Part shown: piece by piece, positions 1-7,460 of the stretch | Position numbering within the stretch: position 1 is the stretch's first letter | Layout of the letters: the number at the start of each line of letters is the position of its first letter | NCBI GenBank assembly: GCA_964505995.1 | Contig: CAZDLB010000036.1 | Span: 1 to 16,512, forward strand | Direction of reading: 5' to 3' | Source: JAJRVH01 sp964505995 | GTDB lineage: Bacteria; Pseudomonadota; Zetaproteobacteria; Mariprofundales; Mariprofundaceae | Length of the DNA stretch: 16,512 bases | The notes under the pieces: generated by a model | Database searches by the model: none | Seen by the model: only the letters and a program-made list of their open reading frames with translations | Told to the model about the DNA's origin: nothing | Program-made: the position numbers and the translations under genes

Positions 1-1
1 C

Positions 2-46
2 GACACCGTCAGGGAATACCTGAAAAATGTCAGGAAAGATGGTTAG
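2..46 (+). CDS. possible 3' end of an unidentified gene
   Basis: An open frame running in from the left edge ends at a TAG at 44-46. Its last residues read DTVREYLKNVRKDG, a charged helical tail. The piece is too short to assign a family, and any short frame at a window edge could look like this by chance. It is included because it is the only candidate for coding sequence in the AT-rich left end, and it would run toward the tRNA-Arg. Confidence 0.2.
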   Translation, partial: DTVREYLKNVRKDG

Positions 47-195
47 TCATACACTTTAACTGATTGAGGCACAGTATTTTTTTGGGTGGCTTTGTTGTCA
101 AGAAAAACTATGCTATTACATAGACCGCCTACATACACCCACCCGCAATTAAACATAGTTGATAAGAAATGAAACACTCAGTCGCATTGCAACAT

Positions 196-216
196 AGGAA
201 CCCCAAAAGGAACCCC
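196..216. repeat. tandem 9-bp direct repeat near the tRNA 3' end
   Basis: Two perfect copies of AGGAACCCC lie at 196-204 and 208-216, separated by AAA, giving a 12-bp period. Short direct repeats spaced about one helical turn apart and placed just outside a tRNA attachment site resemble arm-type binding sites of tyrosine integrases. That role is inferred from position only. Confidence 0.45.
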
Positions 217-221
217 GAGAG

Positions 222-252
222 AAAAAGAAAAAGGGGCTACTTTCGTAACCCC
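222..252 (-). terminator. Rho-independent terminator after tRNA-Arg
   Basis: Read on the minus strand, GGGGTTAC (252-245) pairs with GTAGCCCC (240-233) around a GAAA tetraloop. This gives an 8-bp stem with one G-U pair. It is followed at once by TTTTTCTTTTT (232-222). It lies 11 bases past the encoded CCA of tRNA-Arg and is the obvious end of the tRNA/lipoprotein transcript. Confidence 0.85.
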
Positions 253-262
253 TTGTTTTATA

Positions 263-339
263 TGGCGCTCCCTGAGCGATTCGAACGCCCGGCCTTCTGA
301 TTCGTAGTCAGATGCTCTATCCAGCTGAGCTAAGGGAGC
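263..339 (-). tRNA. tRNA-Arg (anticodon ACG)
   Basis: The minus strand folds as a full cloverleaf. The acceptor stem is GCTCCCT with AGGGAGC, the D-arm starts GCTCAG, and the anticodon stem TCTGA/TCAGA holds the loop CTACGAA with anticodon ACG. The T-loop is TTCGAAT, the discriminator base is G, and the CCA is encoded (263-265). The A34 in ACG implies deamination to inosine by TadA, so that CGU, CGC and CGA are read. The gene starts 9 bases after the stop codon of the lipoprotein gene, so it is probably cut out of the same transcript. Confidence 0.95.
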
Positions 340-348
340 ATTGGTTTT

Positions 349-846
349 TCATTGTGCTTCTGTCGAAGCGGGCCGAAGTCTAATGCCTTTCAGCCAAACT
401 TTCCATTCCGGATCGTCCAGTCCGAACAGCTCCGGAAAGCTGGCATACAGCCAGCCGCTGTATACCGTTCTGCCATCGCGGCTTATCCTGACGAAGGCGG
501 CGGCATTATCCACATTTTCATCGTTCAGAAAAGCCCCGTTCTTGACCCGCAGGCCAGAGGCCAGTCCGAGCAGCTGCACATGCCAGCCATGCAGATCCGC
601 CTCGCCATTGAGCGCAAGCGTCTGGGTGAAGAGGCGCGCCGTTGGCTTCTGCAGCCAGACCAGTTCGGCCTCACCCGGAACCGCGCCGGCCCAGTCGGGC
701 GGCGTCAGCGCCTGATCCCCGCCATGCGGATCCTCGGGCGCCTCCAGCGGCAGCTGCCACTCGATCTGCTCCGGCCTGTTCTCGTCGCAGCCGCCCAGAA
801 GCAGAACCAGGCCGGCCAGGGCCAGCGAACCAACCGTCCGCCTCAC
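349..846 (-). CDS. DUF2155-like inner-membrane lipoprotein
   Basis: This 165-residue protein of unknown function starts at GTG 846. The longer upstream reading frame would run through two tRNA genes and is not credible. Residues 1-19 form a short positively charged, hydrophobic signal ending in the lipobox LGGC, with Cys20 as the lipidated residue. Asp follows at +2, the classical signal for keeping a lipoprotein in the inner membrane rather than passing it to Lol. Residues 62-157 resemble the DUF2155 family, with a core VWLQKPTARL near 63-72 and the typical ending GWLYASFPELF (131-141) then DDPEWKVWL. DUF2155 is common in Alphaproteobacteria, usually near cell-envelope genes, and its role is unknown. 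The start lies 15 bases after the CCA end of tRNA-Ser(GCU) and has only a weak ribosome site. Confidence 0.75.
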   Translation of the reverse strand: MRRTVGSLALAGLVLLLGGCDENRPEQIEWQLPLEAPEDPHGGDQALTPPDWAGAVPGEAELVWLQKPTARLFTQTLALNGEADLHGWHVQLLGLASGLRVKNGAFLNDENVDNAAAFVRISRDGRTVYSGWLYASFPELFGLDDPEWKVWLKGIRLRPASTEAQ

Positions 847-861
847 CTGCCCGCCTGAAAC

Positions 862-952
862 TGGCGGAGAGAGAGGGATTCGAACCCTCGACACGGAAAA
901 CCCATGTAACACCTTAGCAGGGTGCCGCTTTCGACCACTCAGCCATCTCTCC
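862..952 (-). tRNA. tRNA-Ser (anticodon GCU)
   Basis: On the minus strand the acceptor stem GGAGAGA pairs with TCTCTCC. The D-arm is serine type (GCTGAGTGG), and the anticodon stem CACC/GGTG holds the loop CTGCTAA with anticodon GCT, reading AGC and AGU. A long class II variable arm lies between the anticodon and T arms. The T-loop is TTCGAAT, the discriminator is G, and CCA is encoded at 862-864. Confidence 0.95.
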
Positions 953-1026
953 GTTCTTGCATGCCACCACCTCATGCGCAAAGCGGAGCAGCAGGATTTT
1001 GCCACACTGCCCCACCCCGCAATGCC

Positions 1027-1114
1027 TGGCGGAAGGGGTGGGATTTGAACCCACGGATGGTTGCCCATCGCCGGTTTTCAAGACCGGTGCATTCAGCCGC
1101 TCTGCCACCCTTCC
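1027..1114 (-). tRNA. tRNA-Ser (anticodon UGA)
   Basis: On the minus strand GGAAGGG pairs with CCCTTCC. The anticodon stem CCGGT/ACCGG holds the loop CTTGAAA with anticodon TGA, reading UCN codons. There is a long variable arm, the T-loop is TTCAAAT, the discriminator is G, and CCA is encoded at 1027-1029. It is the first gene of the minus-strand tRNA unit and lies 74 bases upstream of tRNA-Ser(GCU). The spacer between them shows no gene. Confidence 0.95.
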
Positions 1115-1162
1115 ATTGCCGCCGGGGCCTCAAGAAGGCCACCCTGCGGCAAACGGGGCGCA

Positions 1163-1190
1163 AAGATAGCATGCACCCCCGAGATGGCAA
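1163..1190 (-). promoter_or_regulatory. sigma-70 promoter of the tRNA/lipoprotein unit
   Basis: The -35 box TTGCCA (1190-1185) and -10 box TATCTT (1168-1163) are separated by 16 bases. The sequence just after the -10 is very GC-rich (GCGCCCCG), the kind of discriminator linked to stringent control of stable-RNA promoters. Transcription would start near 1156, about 40 bases before tRNA-Ser(UGA). Confidence 0.55.
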
Positions 1191-1204
1191 TCCCATTCCC
1201 GAAC

Positions 1205-1235
1205 GAAGAAGCGACCCGATGCGGGTCGCTTCTTC
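1205..1235. terminator. perfect inverted repeat, terminator after the peroxiredoxin gene
   Basis: GAAGAAGCGACCCG (1205-1218) and its perfect complement (1222-1235) face each other around ATG, giving a stem of 14 pairs. It begins 26 bases past the peroxiredoxin stop on the minus strand. There is no pure T run, but the outer stem reads CTTCTTC on the exit side, so it could work as a terminator. It also insulates the tRNA promoter just downstream. Confidence 0.6.
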
Positions 1236-1261
1236 CCATCCGGAATGCCTCCGCGCGCCGA

Positions 1262-1909
<648 letters not shown>

Positions 1910-2014
1910 GTTCCACTCCTTGGGTTGGATTTGAAATTCGTGATTCGATCGGGAAGCCAAGCTTAGGCGATTTGGCCGCCTGAAACCACCCCATGCATTG
2001 TAGGGTTGCCCCGC

Positions 2015-2980
2015 CTACGCATCCCCCTCCTGGGGCACGGTGAATTCGATGAAGATGTGCCGCGCTTCCGGCGCAATGCGGGAGACGTCCCCTTCGAGCT
2101 CACGGCGGATCGCATCGAGCTTGTGCATGAAGCGGATCGCATGCGCGATCTCCTCCTCGCTCATGTCGGCGAACATCGCCTCCTCCCTGAGCTCCAGCTC
2201 GGCCATCAGCAGCGTATCGGTCGGCGAAAGCACGATGCTGTTGACCCTTTGCACCTTCTGCACCTGTTCATCCGCCTCCCACAGCCGCATCGCCACCTCG
2301 TTGACCTCGTCATCGGTGCGATTGAGAAGGAACTTGCGATTGGTCGCAGCCAGAAACCAGGCAAGAACGCCCATCAGGATGCCGATGAAGATCGCCGCCA
2401 CGCCGTCGAACACGGCCGAGCCGGTCGTCGCGGTCAGCAGAATGCCGGCAAAGGCCAGCAGCAGGCCGAGCACGGCGGCCGAATCCTCGATTAGCACGGC
2501 CAATGTCGTCGGATCGCGGGTTTCGAGGACATACTTGCGCAGCGGCCTGTTCGCCTCCGCGGCCTGGCGGCGGATCTCCATCAGCGCGACCAGCCAGCTG
2601 TAGCCCTCGACCAGCAGCGAGAAGCCGATGATCGCAAACGGAATCCAGCCCATTTCCGGCACATGCTCGTCATGCAGCTGCTCAACGGCATGCAGGATGG
2701 TGTAGGCGCAGCCGAGAAAGAAGATCGTCACCGCCGAGATCAGGTTCCAGAAATAGCGCTCCTGACCATAGCCGAACTGATGTTCGGTATCCGCCAGCCT
2801 CTGCGAACGCCTCAGCCCCAGATACAGCAGGCACTGGTTTGCGGTGTCGGCCAGCGAATGCACGGCCTCGGCCAGAAGCGCTGAGGAGCCGGAAATCAGA
2901 AAGCCGGTGAACTTGGCCAGCGTTACCGCCCCATTGCCGGCGATCGCCGTCAAGACCGCCTTCATCGACCCATGTGCCAT
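2015..2980 (-). CDS. cation diffusion facilitator (CDF) transporter
   Basis: A 321-residue inner-membrane proton/divalent-metal antiporter that would export Zn2+, Fe2+ or similar ions. It begins MAHGSMKAVL, matching the characteristic MAHGSKKV start of the ZnT9-like CDF branch, which fixes the start at 2980 rather than 3043. Transmembrane segments lie near 9-29, 36-56, 78-98, 110-134, 163-183 and 189-211. The transport-site motif HSLAD (41-45) is in TM2 and EDS (165-167) in TM5, followed by a soluble C-terminal domain from about residue 215. The variant TM5 residues (E/D instead of HxxxD) are typical of this branch. Metal specificity cannot be read from the sequence. The divergent neighbour is glyoxalase II, 53 bases away. 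Confidence 0.9.
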   Translation of the reverse strand: MAHGSMKAVLTAIAGNGAVTLAKFTGFLISGSSALLAEAVHSLADTANQCLLYLGLRRSQRLADTEHQFGYGQERYFWNLISAVTIFFLGCAYTILHAVEQLHDEHVPEMGWIPFAIIGFSLLVEGYSWLVALMEIRRQAAEANRPLRKYVLETRDPTTLAVLIEDSAAVLGLLLAFAGILLTATTGSAVFDGVAAIFIGILMGVLAWFLAATNRKFLLNRTDDEVNEVAMRLWEADEQVQKVQRVNSIVLSPTDTLLMAELELREEAMFADMSEEEIAHAIRFMHKLDAIRRELEGDVSRIAPEARHIFIEFTVPQEGDA

Positions 2981-3033
2981 TTCGCCTTCACACTTCCCTG
3001 TTCGCGCAAGCCTGCATGCATTAGCCTGGGCCC

Positions 3034-3837
3034 ATGCAGCCATCCAACCACTGGAGCTATCATCATCGGGGATTCGACGTCCATCAGCTTCCTGCCCTGA
3101 GCGACAACTATATCTATCTGATCGAGCCGCACAATTCGAACCTCCTGGCCGCCGTCGATCCGGCCGAGGATGCGCCCGTCATCGCCGCCTGCGAGCGACT
3201 TGGAAAGCCGCTGACCCACATCCTGAACACCCACCATCACTGGGATCATACCGGCGCCAACGAGGCGCTGAAGGCGCATTTCGACTGCCGTATTCTCGGC
3301 AACGCCCGCGATGCGGAACGCATTCCGGGCATCGACATCCGGCTTGAGCCGGACCGGCCCTGGCAGGGCCTGGGGCTTCCGATGCAGATTCTCGACATGC
3401 CCGGGCATACGCTCGGCCATATCGCCTTGCTGATCGACGATGCCCTGTTCTGCGGCGACACGCTGTTCGGCGCCGGCTGCGGCCGGCTGTTCGAGGGCAC
3501 GCCGGCTGTGATGTGGGCCAGCCTGCACAGGCTGGCGGCACTCGATGAAGACACGCGGGTGTACTGCGCCCATGAATACACGCTGGCCAATCTGGAGTTC
3601 GCGCTGTCCATCGATGCCGGCAACGAGGCGCTGAAGGAACGTTTGATCCAGGACCGCCTTCGCTGCAACAAGGGTGAGCCGACGATCCCCTCCAGCATCG
3701 GCATCGAACGCGCCACCAACCCCTTCCTGCGCCCGCTCGATGCCGGCTTCCGCACTACCTATGCCGAAGCTCACGGCATTCCTGACGATGCCCTGGCCGT
3801 CTTTACCGATATCCGTGCCCGCAAGGACGCCTGGTAA
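3034..3837 (+). CDS. gloB: hydroxyacylglutathione hydrolase (glyoxalase II)
   Basis: A 267-residue metallo-beta-lactamase-fold enzyme that hydrolyses S-lactoylglutathione to D-lactate and glutathione, the second step of methylglyoxal detoxification in the cytosol. The binuclear metal motif THHHWDH (66-72) supplies His67, His69, Asp71 and His72. Other ligands are His125 (GHT), Asp142 (CGDTLFGAGCGRLFEG) and His180 (YCAHEYT). The C-terminal glutathione-binding part is present, with CNKGEPTIPSSIG at 211-223 and NPFLR at 229-233. The length is normal (about 250-260). The first 14 residues are slightly longer than usual, and the ATG at 3034 has only a weak ribosome site. It shows that the host uses glutathione. 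It converges on the broken galT-like gene with a 6-base gap. Confidence 0.93.
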   Translation: MQPSNHWSYHHRGFDVHQLPALSDNYIYLIEPHNSNLLAAVDPAEDAPVIAACERLGKPLTHILNTHHHWDHTGANEALKAHFDCRILGNARDAERIPGIDIRLEPDRPWQGLGLPMQILDMPGHTLGHIALLIDDALFCGDTLFGAGCGRLFEGTPAVMWASLHRLAALDEDTRVYCAHEYTLANLEFALSIDAGNEALKERLIQDRLRCNKGEPTIPSSIGIERATNPFLRPLDAGFRTTYAEAHGIPDDALAVFTDIRARKDAW

Positions 3838-3843
3838 CGCGCC

Positions 3844-4669
3844 CTAACCGAAATCCCGCAGGAAGGCGGCGCTCTCCTCCGGCATGGCGCTATTGATATA
3901 CATGCCGCTGCCGAGCTCGAAGCCCGCCGGCATCGCCAGCCGGGGCACGATGCTGATGTACCAGTGCATGTGCGCCAGATCCCCGGCCGCATCCGAGCGC
4001 AGCACCAGGTTATAGCTGGGATCATCCAGGCCCCTGTTCAGCCGCTTCAGAAGACCGTGCAGATGCCCGGCCAGATCGCGGCGCTCCTCCCCGGTGATGT
4101 CGCCAAAGCCGGAACTGTGGCGCAGTGGAAAGACCCACAGGTGAAACGGCGACAGCGCGGCATAGGGGATCATGCTGACGAAATGCCGGCTTTGCTGCAC
4201 GATGCGGCTCTCCTGCTCGATTTCGGCGGCGATGGTTTCGCACATCAGGCAATGCCCGCGCGCCTCGTAATGCTCGCGATAGGCGCGCAGCCGATCCTCG
4301 ATCTGCATCGGCACCATCGGCAGCGCAATGATCTGCGAGTGCGGATGCCTCAGCGATATGCCGGCCGCCTCGCCATGATTCCTGAACAGGATCACATGCC
4401 GCACCCCGGGATCGGCATACAGCGCCTGAAAGCGGGCGCACGGCCGCATACCGGTTCGGAACCACCCACAGCTTCCACGTTTCCCGACCCACGCGCACGA
4501 TCTCGCCGGGCGTCATCGACTCATTGCCCGGACAGAAGGGACAGGCTGGATCGTGCTCGGGCACGGATCCAGCGCCCCGGTCGCGAACGAAATCATCCGG
4601 GCGCCTGGCGCGTTCAGTGGCCATGATGACCCACTCGCGCGTGATCGGATTCAGCCGGATCTCGGGCAT
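3844..4669 (-). pseudogene. disrupted galT-like hexose-1-phosphate uridylyltransferase
   Basis: GalT-family enzymes (HIT superfamily) swap UMP between UDP-glucose and hexose-1-phosphate. Two reading frames together cover the family. From ATG 4669 the first gives MPEIRLNPITREWV, the zinc motif CPFCPGNE and VVPNRYAAVRP. The second, up to the stop at 3844, gives ALYADPGVRHVILFRNHGEA, the catalytic HPHSQ, HCLMC and a complete C-terminus ending FLRDFG. The frames meet near 4433-4440. About 50 residues expected there are missing, including the GxHEVIIExPxH segment that carries phosphate and zinc contacts. The joined product would be about 275 residues instead of about 330, so an active enzyme is unlikely. 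The second frame has its own ATG at 4449. The gene starts 13 bases after the Kef-like gene and was probably cotranscribed with it. An assembly error is the main alternative. Confidence 0.8.
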
Positions 4670-4682
4670 GGACCGAAGGCCC

Positions 4683-5849
4683 CTAGTCGCGCCGCAGGCG
4701 GTCCGACACGGCGACCGGCGTCGGATAGTTCAGCACGATCAGATAGGGCGAAACCAGAAAGGTCAGCAGCGTGGCCAGCTGGATCAGGTTGGCCGCATCG
4801 GTGCCGATGACCCCCATGTCGGTCGCCAGCACCGCGATCAGCAGCGAGAACTCGCTGGACTGCCCCAATCGCACCCCGACCTCGCCGGCACGCTGTTTCG
4901 CCTCGCCGGCGCGCAGCAGCAGATAACGATAGATCCACGGCTTGAGCAGCAGCACGACCGCGGCCAGCACCAGCGCCGGCCAGATGAGCTCGCCCAGCGA
5001 CTCCAGCTCGAAGGCCGCCCCGATGGAAAAGAAGAACATGATCAGGAAGAAATCCCTGAGCGGCTTCAACGCCTCGGAGATGAACTGCGATACCGGATGC
5101 CGTGCCAGGGTCACGCCGGCAATGAAGGCGCCAATCTCCGGCAGAAGCTCCATCGCCTCCCCCAGCTCGGCCATGCCCAGACACCAGCCGATGGCCAGCA
5201 GGAAGATATATTCCCGGATCTTGTCGAAGCGACGCATCAATGGAATGACGAAGAGATTCATCAGCAGAAAGCCGATTGCGAACAGCAGCGGAAAGGCCAG
5301 CAGCGGAAAGCTGGCGACAAGCCACGAGCCGCTGCCGTGGCCCAGCACCTCGATCAGCTGCAGCAGGAAGATGGCCAGGATATCCTGCAGCAGCAGGATA
5401 CTGATGATGATCTCGCCTGTGCGCTGGTGATGCAGCACCGTCGTCGGCAATAGCTTCAGACCGATGATGGTGCTGGAAAACACCAGCGACAGGCCGACCA
5501 GCAGGCTTTCCAGGATATTCATCCCGAAGAGATGGGCTACTATCCCGCCGGCCAGCACGAACAGAAGCGAGCTGACCAGCGTCAGCATCGCCGATTCGCG
5601 CACCATCTCGCTCAGCTTCTGGATCGGCAGATTCAGCCCCAGCAGAAACAGCAGGAACAGGATGCCGATGTTGGCGACCTGATCGACAAAATAGGTATCC
5701 GGAATGATGTCGAAGACCGGCCCGAGCAGCAGGCCCAGCACGACATAGCTGACGAGCAGAGCCTGGCGCGCATAAAGCGCCAGCGTTGCCAGCACGGCCG
5801 CGCCGAAAAAGATCAGGAAGATCGAAAAGGTCAGGCTGTCCGTATTCAT
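4683..5849 (-). CDS. Kef/CPA2-type monovalent cation:proton antiporter
   Basis: A 388-residue integral membrane protein of the Na+/H+ exchanger fold (CPA2 family). It has about 12 hydrophobic segments from residue 7 to 377 and lacks the cytosolic RCK/TrkA-N domain that KefB and KefC carry. Conserved features are the GLLLGP turn (39-44), LLFLLGLN (66-73), the FSSTIIGLKLL crossing (124-134) and the ion-site pair Gln155-Asp156 in LLLQDILAI. The ATG at 5849 is preceded by AAGGGA, and hydrophobic TM1 follows at once. The longer frame to 6077 would add a non-homologous hydrophilic stretch overlapping the divergent gene, so it is rejected. Ion specificity (K+ or Na+) is unknown. Confidence 0.88.
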   Translation of the reverse strand: MNTDSLTFSIFLIFFGAAVLATLALYARQALLVSYVVLGLLLGPVFDIIPDTYFVDQVANIGILFLLFLLGLNLPIQKLSEMVRESAMLTLVSSLLFVLAGGIVAHLFGMNILESLLVGLSLVFSSTIIGLKLLPTTVLHHQRTGEIIISILLLQDILAIFLLQLIEVLGHGSGSWLVASFPLLAFPLLFAIGFLLMNLFVIPLMRRFDKIREYIFLLAIGWCLGMAELGEAMELLPEIGAFIAGVTLARHPVSQFISEALKPLRDFFLIMFFFSIGAAFELESLGELIWPALVLAAVVLLLKPWIYRYLLLRAGEAKQRAGEVGVRLGQSSEFSLLIAVLATDMGVIGTDAANLIQLATLLTFLVSPYLIVLNYPTPVAVSDRLRRD

Positions 5850-5914
5850 GCCATATCCCTTGCCGGCCTTTTCGAATGCTTTTCCCTCGGGTATGCTGCC
5901 AATGTCATGCGTTG

Positions 5915-5923
5915 AGTCTAGCA
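5915..5923 (-). promoter_or_regulatory. extended -10 promoter for the Kef-like gene
   Basis: Minus-strand TGC then TAGACT (5923-5915) forms an extended -10 element about 65 bases before the start codon at 5849. No good -35 hexamer stands at the usual distance, which fits an extended -10 type promoter. The call rests on this motif alone. Confidence 0.35.
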
Positions 5924-5969
5924 CAGCCGGCCCAACTCCGATTTGTGGAAAAAATGTCTGCATGCTCTC

Positions 5970-5985
5970 GCTCCATTCATGGAGC
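5970..5985. repeat. perfect 7-bp inverted repeat in the Kef/CarS intergenic region
   Basis: GCTCCAT and ATGGAGC face each other across TC. The repeat lies in the divergent spacer and covers one candidate ATG (5979) of the CarS-like gene. It could be an operator or an RNA hairpin, and nothing in the sequence decides between them. Confidence 0.45.
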
Positions 5986-6002
5986 TCATCTATGCTAGCA
6001 AC

Positions 6003-6488
6003 ATGCTGCACTCCTTCGACGATGGCATTGTGCTTCTGCTGGTTTTTGCCGCCAACGCGGCCCCGGTCATCCTGCACCGGCTCATCGGCGTCACGGCCGC
6101 GCTGGATGGCGGCAGGACGCTGGCCGACGGACGTCCGCTGTTCGGCCCGTCCAAGACCCGGGCAGGACTGGTGGCCGGCATGCTCGCCCCGGCGCTGATC
6201 AGCAGCGTGACCGGGTTCGGCCTGCTTCTAGGCCTGATCGTCGGGCTGCTGGCCATGGCCGGCGATCTCCTGGCCAGCTTCATCAAGCGCCGGATGGGCC
6301 TTGCCTCCGAGGCCCAGGCCATCGGCCTGGATCAGCTTCCCGAATCGCTGCTGCCGGCCATCGGCGCCTCGATGCTGCTGCCGCTGGGATGGGCCGACAT
6401 TCTGGCCGTCGGATTCGGATTCATGATCCTCGAGATGCTGCTCTCGCCCCTGCTCCACCGGCTGGGTCTGCGCAAGCACCCCTACTGA
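6003..6488 (+). CDS. CDP-archaeol synthase-like (CarS/DUF46) membrane protein
   Basis: A 161-residue protein with four or five transmembrane segments. It matches the CarS family, which in archaea transfers CMP from CTP to unsaturated archaetidic acid and is a relative of bacterial CdsA. Motifs are strong: ANAAPV (17-22), LDGGRTLADGRPLFGPSKT (34-52), GDLLASFIKRR (87-97) and LDQLPESLLP (109-118). Bacteria do not make archaeol, so the natural substrate is unknown; bacterial members may activate phosphatidate or another lipid. The start is uncertain: ATG 6003, ATG 5979 and TTG 5943 are all in frame, none with a good ribosome site. ATG 6003 is chosen because family members begin just before TM1. 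It converges on the metallophosphoesterase gene with a 19-base gap. Confidence 0.82.
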   Translation: MLHSFDDGIVLLLVFAANAAPVILHRLIGVTAALDGGRTLADGRPLFGPSKTRAGLVAGMLAPALISSVTGFGLLLGLIVGLLAMAGDLLASFIKRRMGLASEAQAIGLDQLPESLLPAIGASMLLPLGWADILAVGFGFMILEMLLSPLLHRLGLRKHPY

Positions 6489-6507
6489 AACGGATAAAAC
6501 AGACGAT

Positions 6508-7458
6508 CTATTGCAGGCGGTGAATCACGATTTCCGGCGGGCAGAAGAAACGGATATCCAGGATCGAGGTACCGGTGCCGCGCGAGGTATAGCCGCGCAT
6601 GCCGCCATGCCGCCATGATCCGCGGCAATAGCGACGCGGACAGGAACAGTCATAGGTCAGCGCCGCACCCCAGGGCAGGCAGACCTGGCCGCCATGGGTA
6701 TGACCGCAGAGCATCAGATCCACGCCGGCATGGGCCGCTTGGCGGTAGATCTCCGGCGAATGCGACAGCAGCAGTGTGCACGCATCCGCAGGGATGGCCT
6801 CCATGGCCCGATGCAGGTTGTCCAGCCGATAGAAATGCGGATCGTCCACCCCGGCAAGAAACAGGCCGGCTTCGAGCTCGACATGCTCATTGAGCAGGAA
6901 ACGGATGCCCAGCGCCTCGAAGGCCGGCACCATGGCCAGGCAATCGTGATTGCCAAGCACGGCGAAGCAGCGTTCCGGAAGCCTCGGCCGCAGCCTCTGC
7001 ATCGCCGCCACGACGCGATCCATCGGCCCGTAGGTGCGGGCGCGAAAATCGCCGGTCAGCACGGCCAGATCCGGACGCTCTGAGTCGGGAATGCGTTGCA
7101 GGGACGCGATCAGCGCCTCGCAGGTATCCTCGGCCATGTCCAGATGCAGATCGCTCAGATGCAGAATCCGAAGCGGGCTTTTGCCGCTCCGGCCGATGGC
7201 ATGCTCGATGCTGCTGATGTGGTGACGGCGCGACAGGCGCCGCCCCAGTGCGCCGATGCCGGTAAGCCGCAGCAAGGCCCGCGCCAGCCGCTGACCGGAA
7301 AGCCAGTTCTCCGGGTGAAACAGCCGCCCATGACCGAAGGTGTCCACGGCATGCTCCTGCTCGATGCCAAGCCGCTGATCCACATGCCTGTGCCCGAGTC
7401 GCCGGCGCAGGCGGCGACAGTCTTTCTCTCCGGGCCGGGGCTGGCGATAGCGATGCAT
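6508..7458 (-). CDS. calcineurin-like metallophosphoesterase
   Basis: A 316-residue protein with the complete dimetal phosphoesterase motif set: DLHLD (103-107), GDF (136-138), GNHD (169-172), a histidine at 233 in LLSHSPE, and GHTHGGQ (252-258). It resembles the YkuE/YaeI group, some members of which act on membrane lipid or lipid A pyrophosphate intermediates. The substrate here cannot be assigned. In place of the usual N-terminal membrane anchor there is an arginine-rich stretch of about 95 residues (five Arg in residues 15-20) that could bind membrane or nucleic acid. The ATG at 7458 lies 2 bases after the sucD stop, with AGG just upstream inside sucD, so translation is probably coupled. 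It is the last gene of the mdh-sucCD operon. Confidence 0.88.
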   Translation of the reverse strand: MHRYRQPRPGEKDCRRLRRRLGHRHVDQRLGIEQEHAVDTFGHGRLFHPENWLSGQRLARALLRLTGIGALGRRLSRRHHISSIEHAIGRSGKSPLRILHLSDLHLDMAEDTCEALIASLQRIPDSERPDLAVLTGDFRARTYGPMDRVVAAMQRLRPRLPERCFAVLGNHDCLAMVPAFEALGIRFLLNEHVELEAGLFLAGVDDPHFYRLDNLHRAMEAIPADACTLLLSHSPEIYRQAAHAGVDLMLCGHTHGGQVCLPWGAALTYDCSCPRRYCRGSWRHGGMRGYTSRGTGTSILDIRFFCPPEIVIHRLQ

Positions 7459-7460
7459 GG

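Larger units (their letters stand above)
47..262. other. AT-rich non-coding stretch beside tRNA-Arg (possible element edge)
   Basis: Apart from the terminator and the tandem repeat listed separately, I see no gene here. The stretch is clearly richer in A and T than the roughly 60% GC sequence that follows, and the change occurs at the 3' end of tRNA-Arg. A tRNA 3' end is a common integration site for islands and prophages, so this may be the edge of an inserted element. No integrase and no second attachment copy is visible in the window. Confidence 0.4.

Noticed and set aside
105..160. AACTATG and CATAGTT inverted repeat in the left end
   Set aside because: Only 7 bases, far apart, in AT-rich DNA; expected by chance.
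847..1068. Upstream extension of the lipoprotein frame to ATG 1068
   Set aside because: It would read through tRNA-Ser(GCU) and part of tRNA-Ser(UGA); the GTG at 846 directly precedes the signal peptide.
1997..2002. TACAAT as a -10 box for the peroxiredoxin gene
   Set aside because: No acceptable -35 and no extended -10; readthrough from the CDF gene is an equally good explanation.
4524..5453. Long plus-strand frame (309 codons) opposite the Kef-like gene
   Set aside because: Rich in Gln, Arg and His, as expected for the complement of a membrane protein gene in high-GC DNA; no motif or ribosome site.
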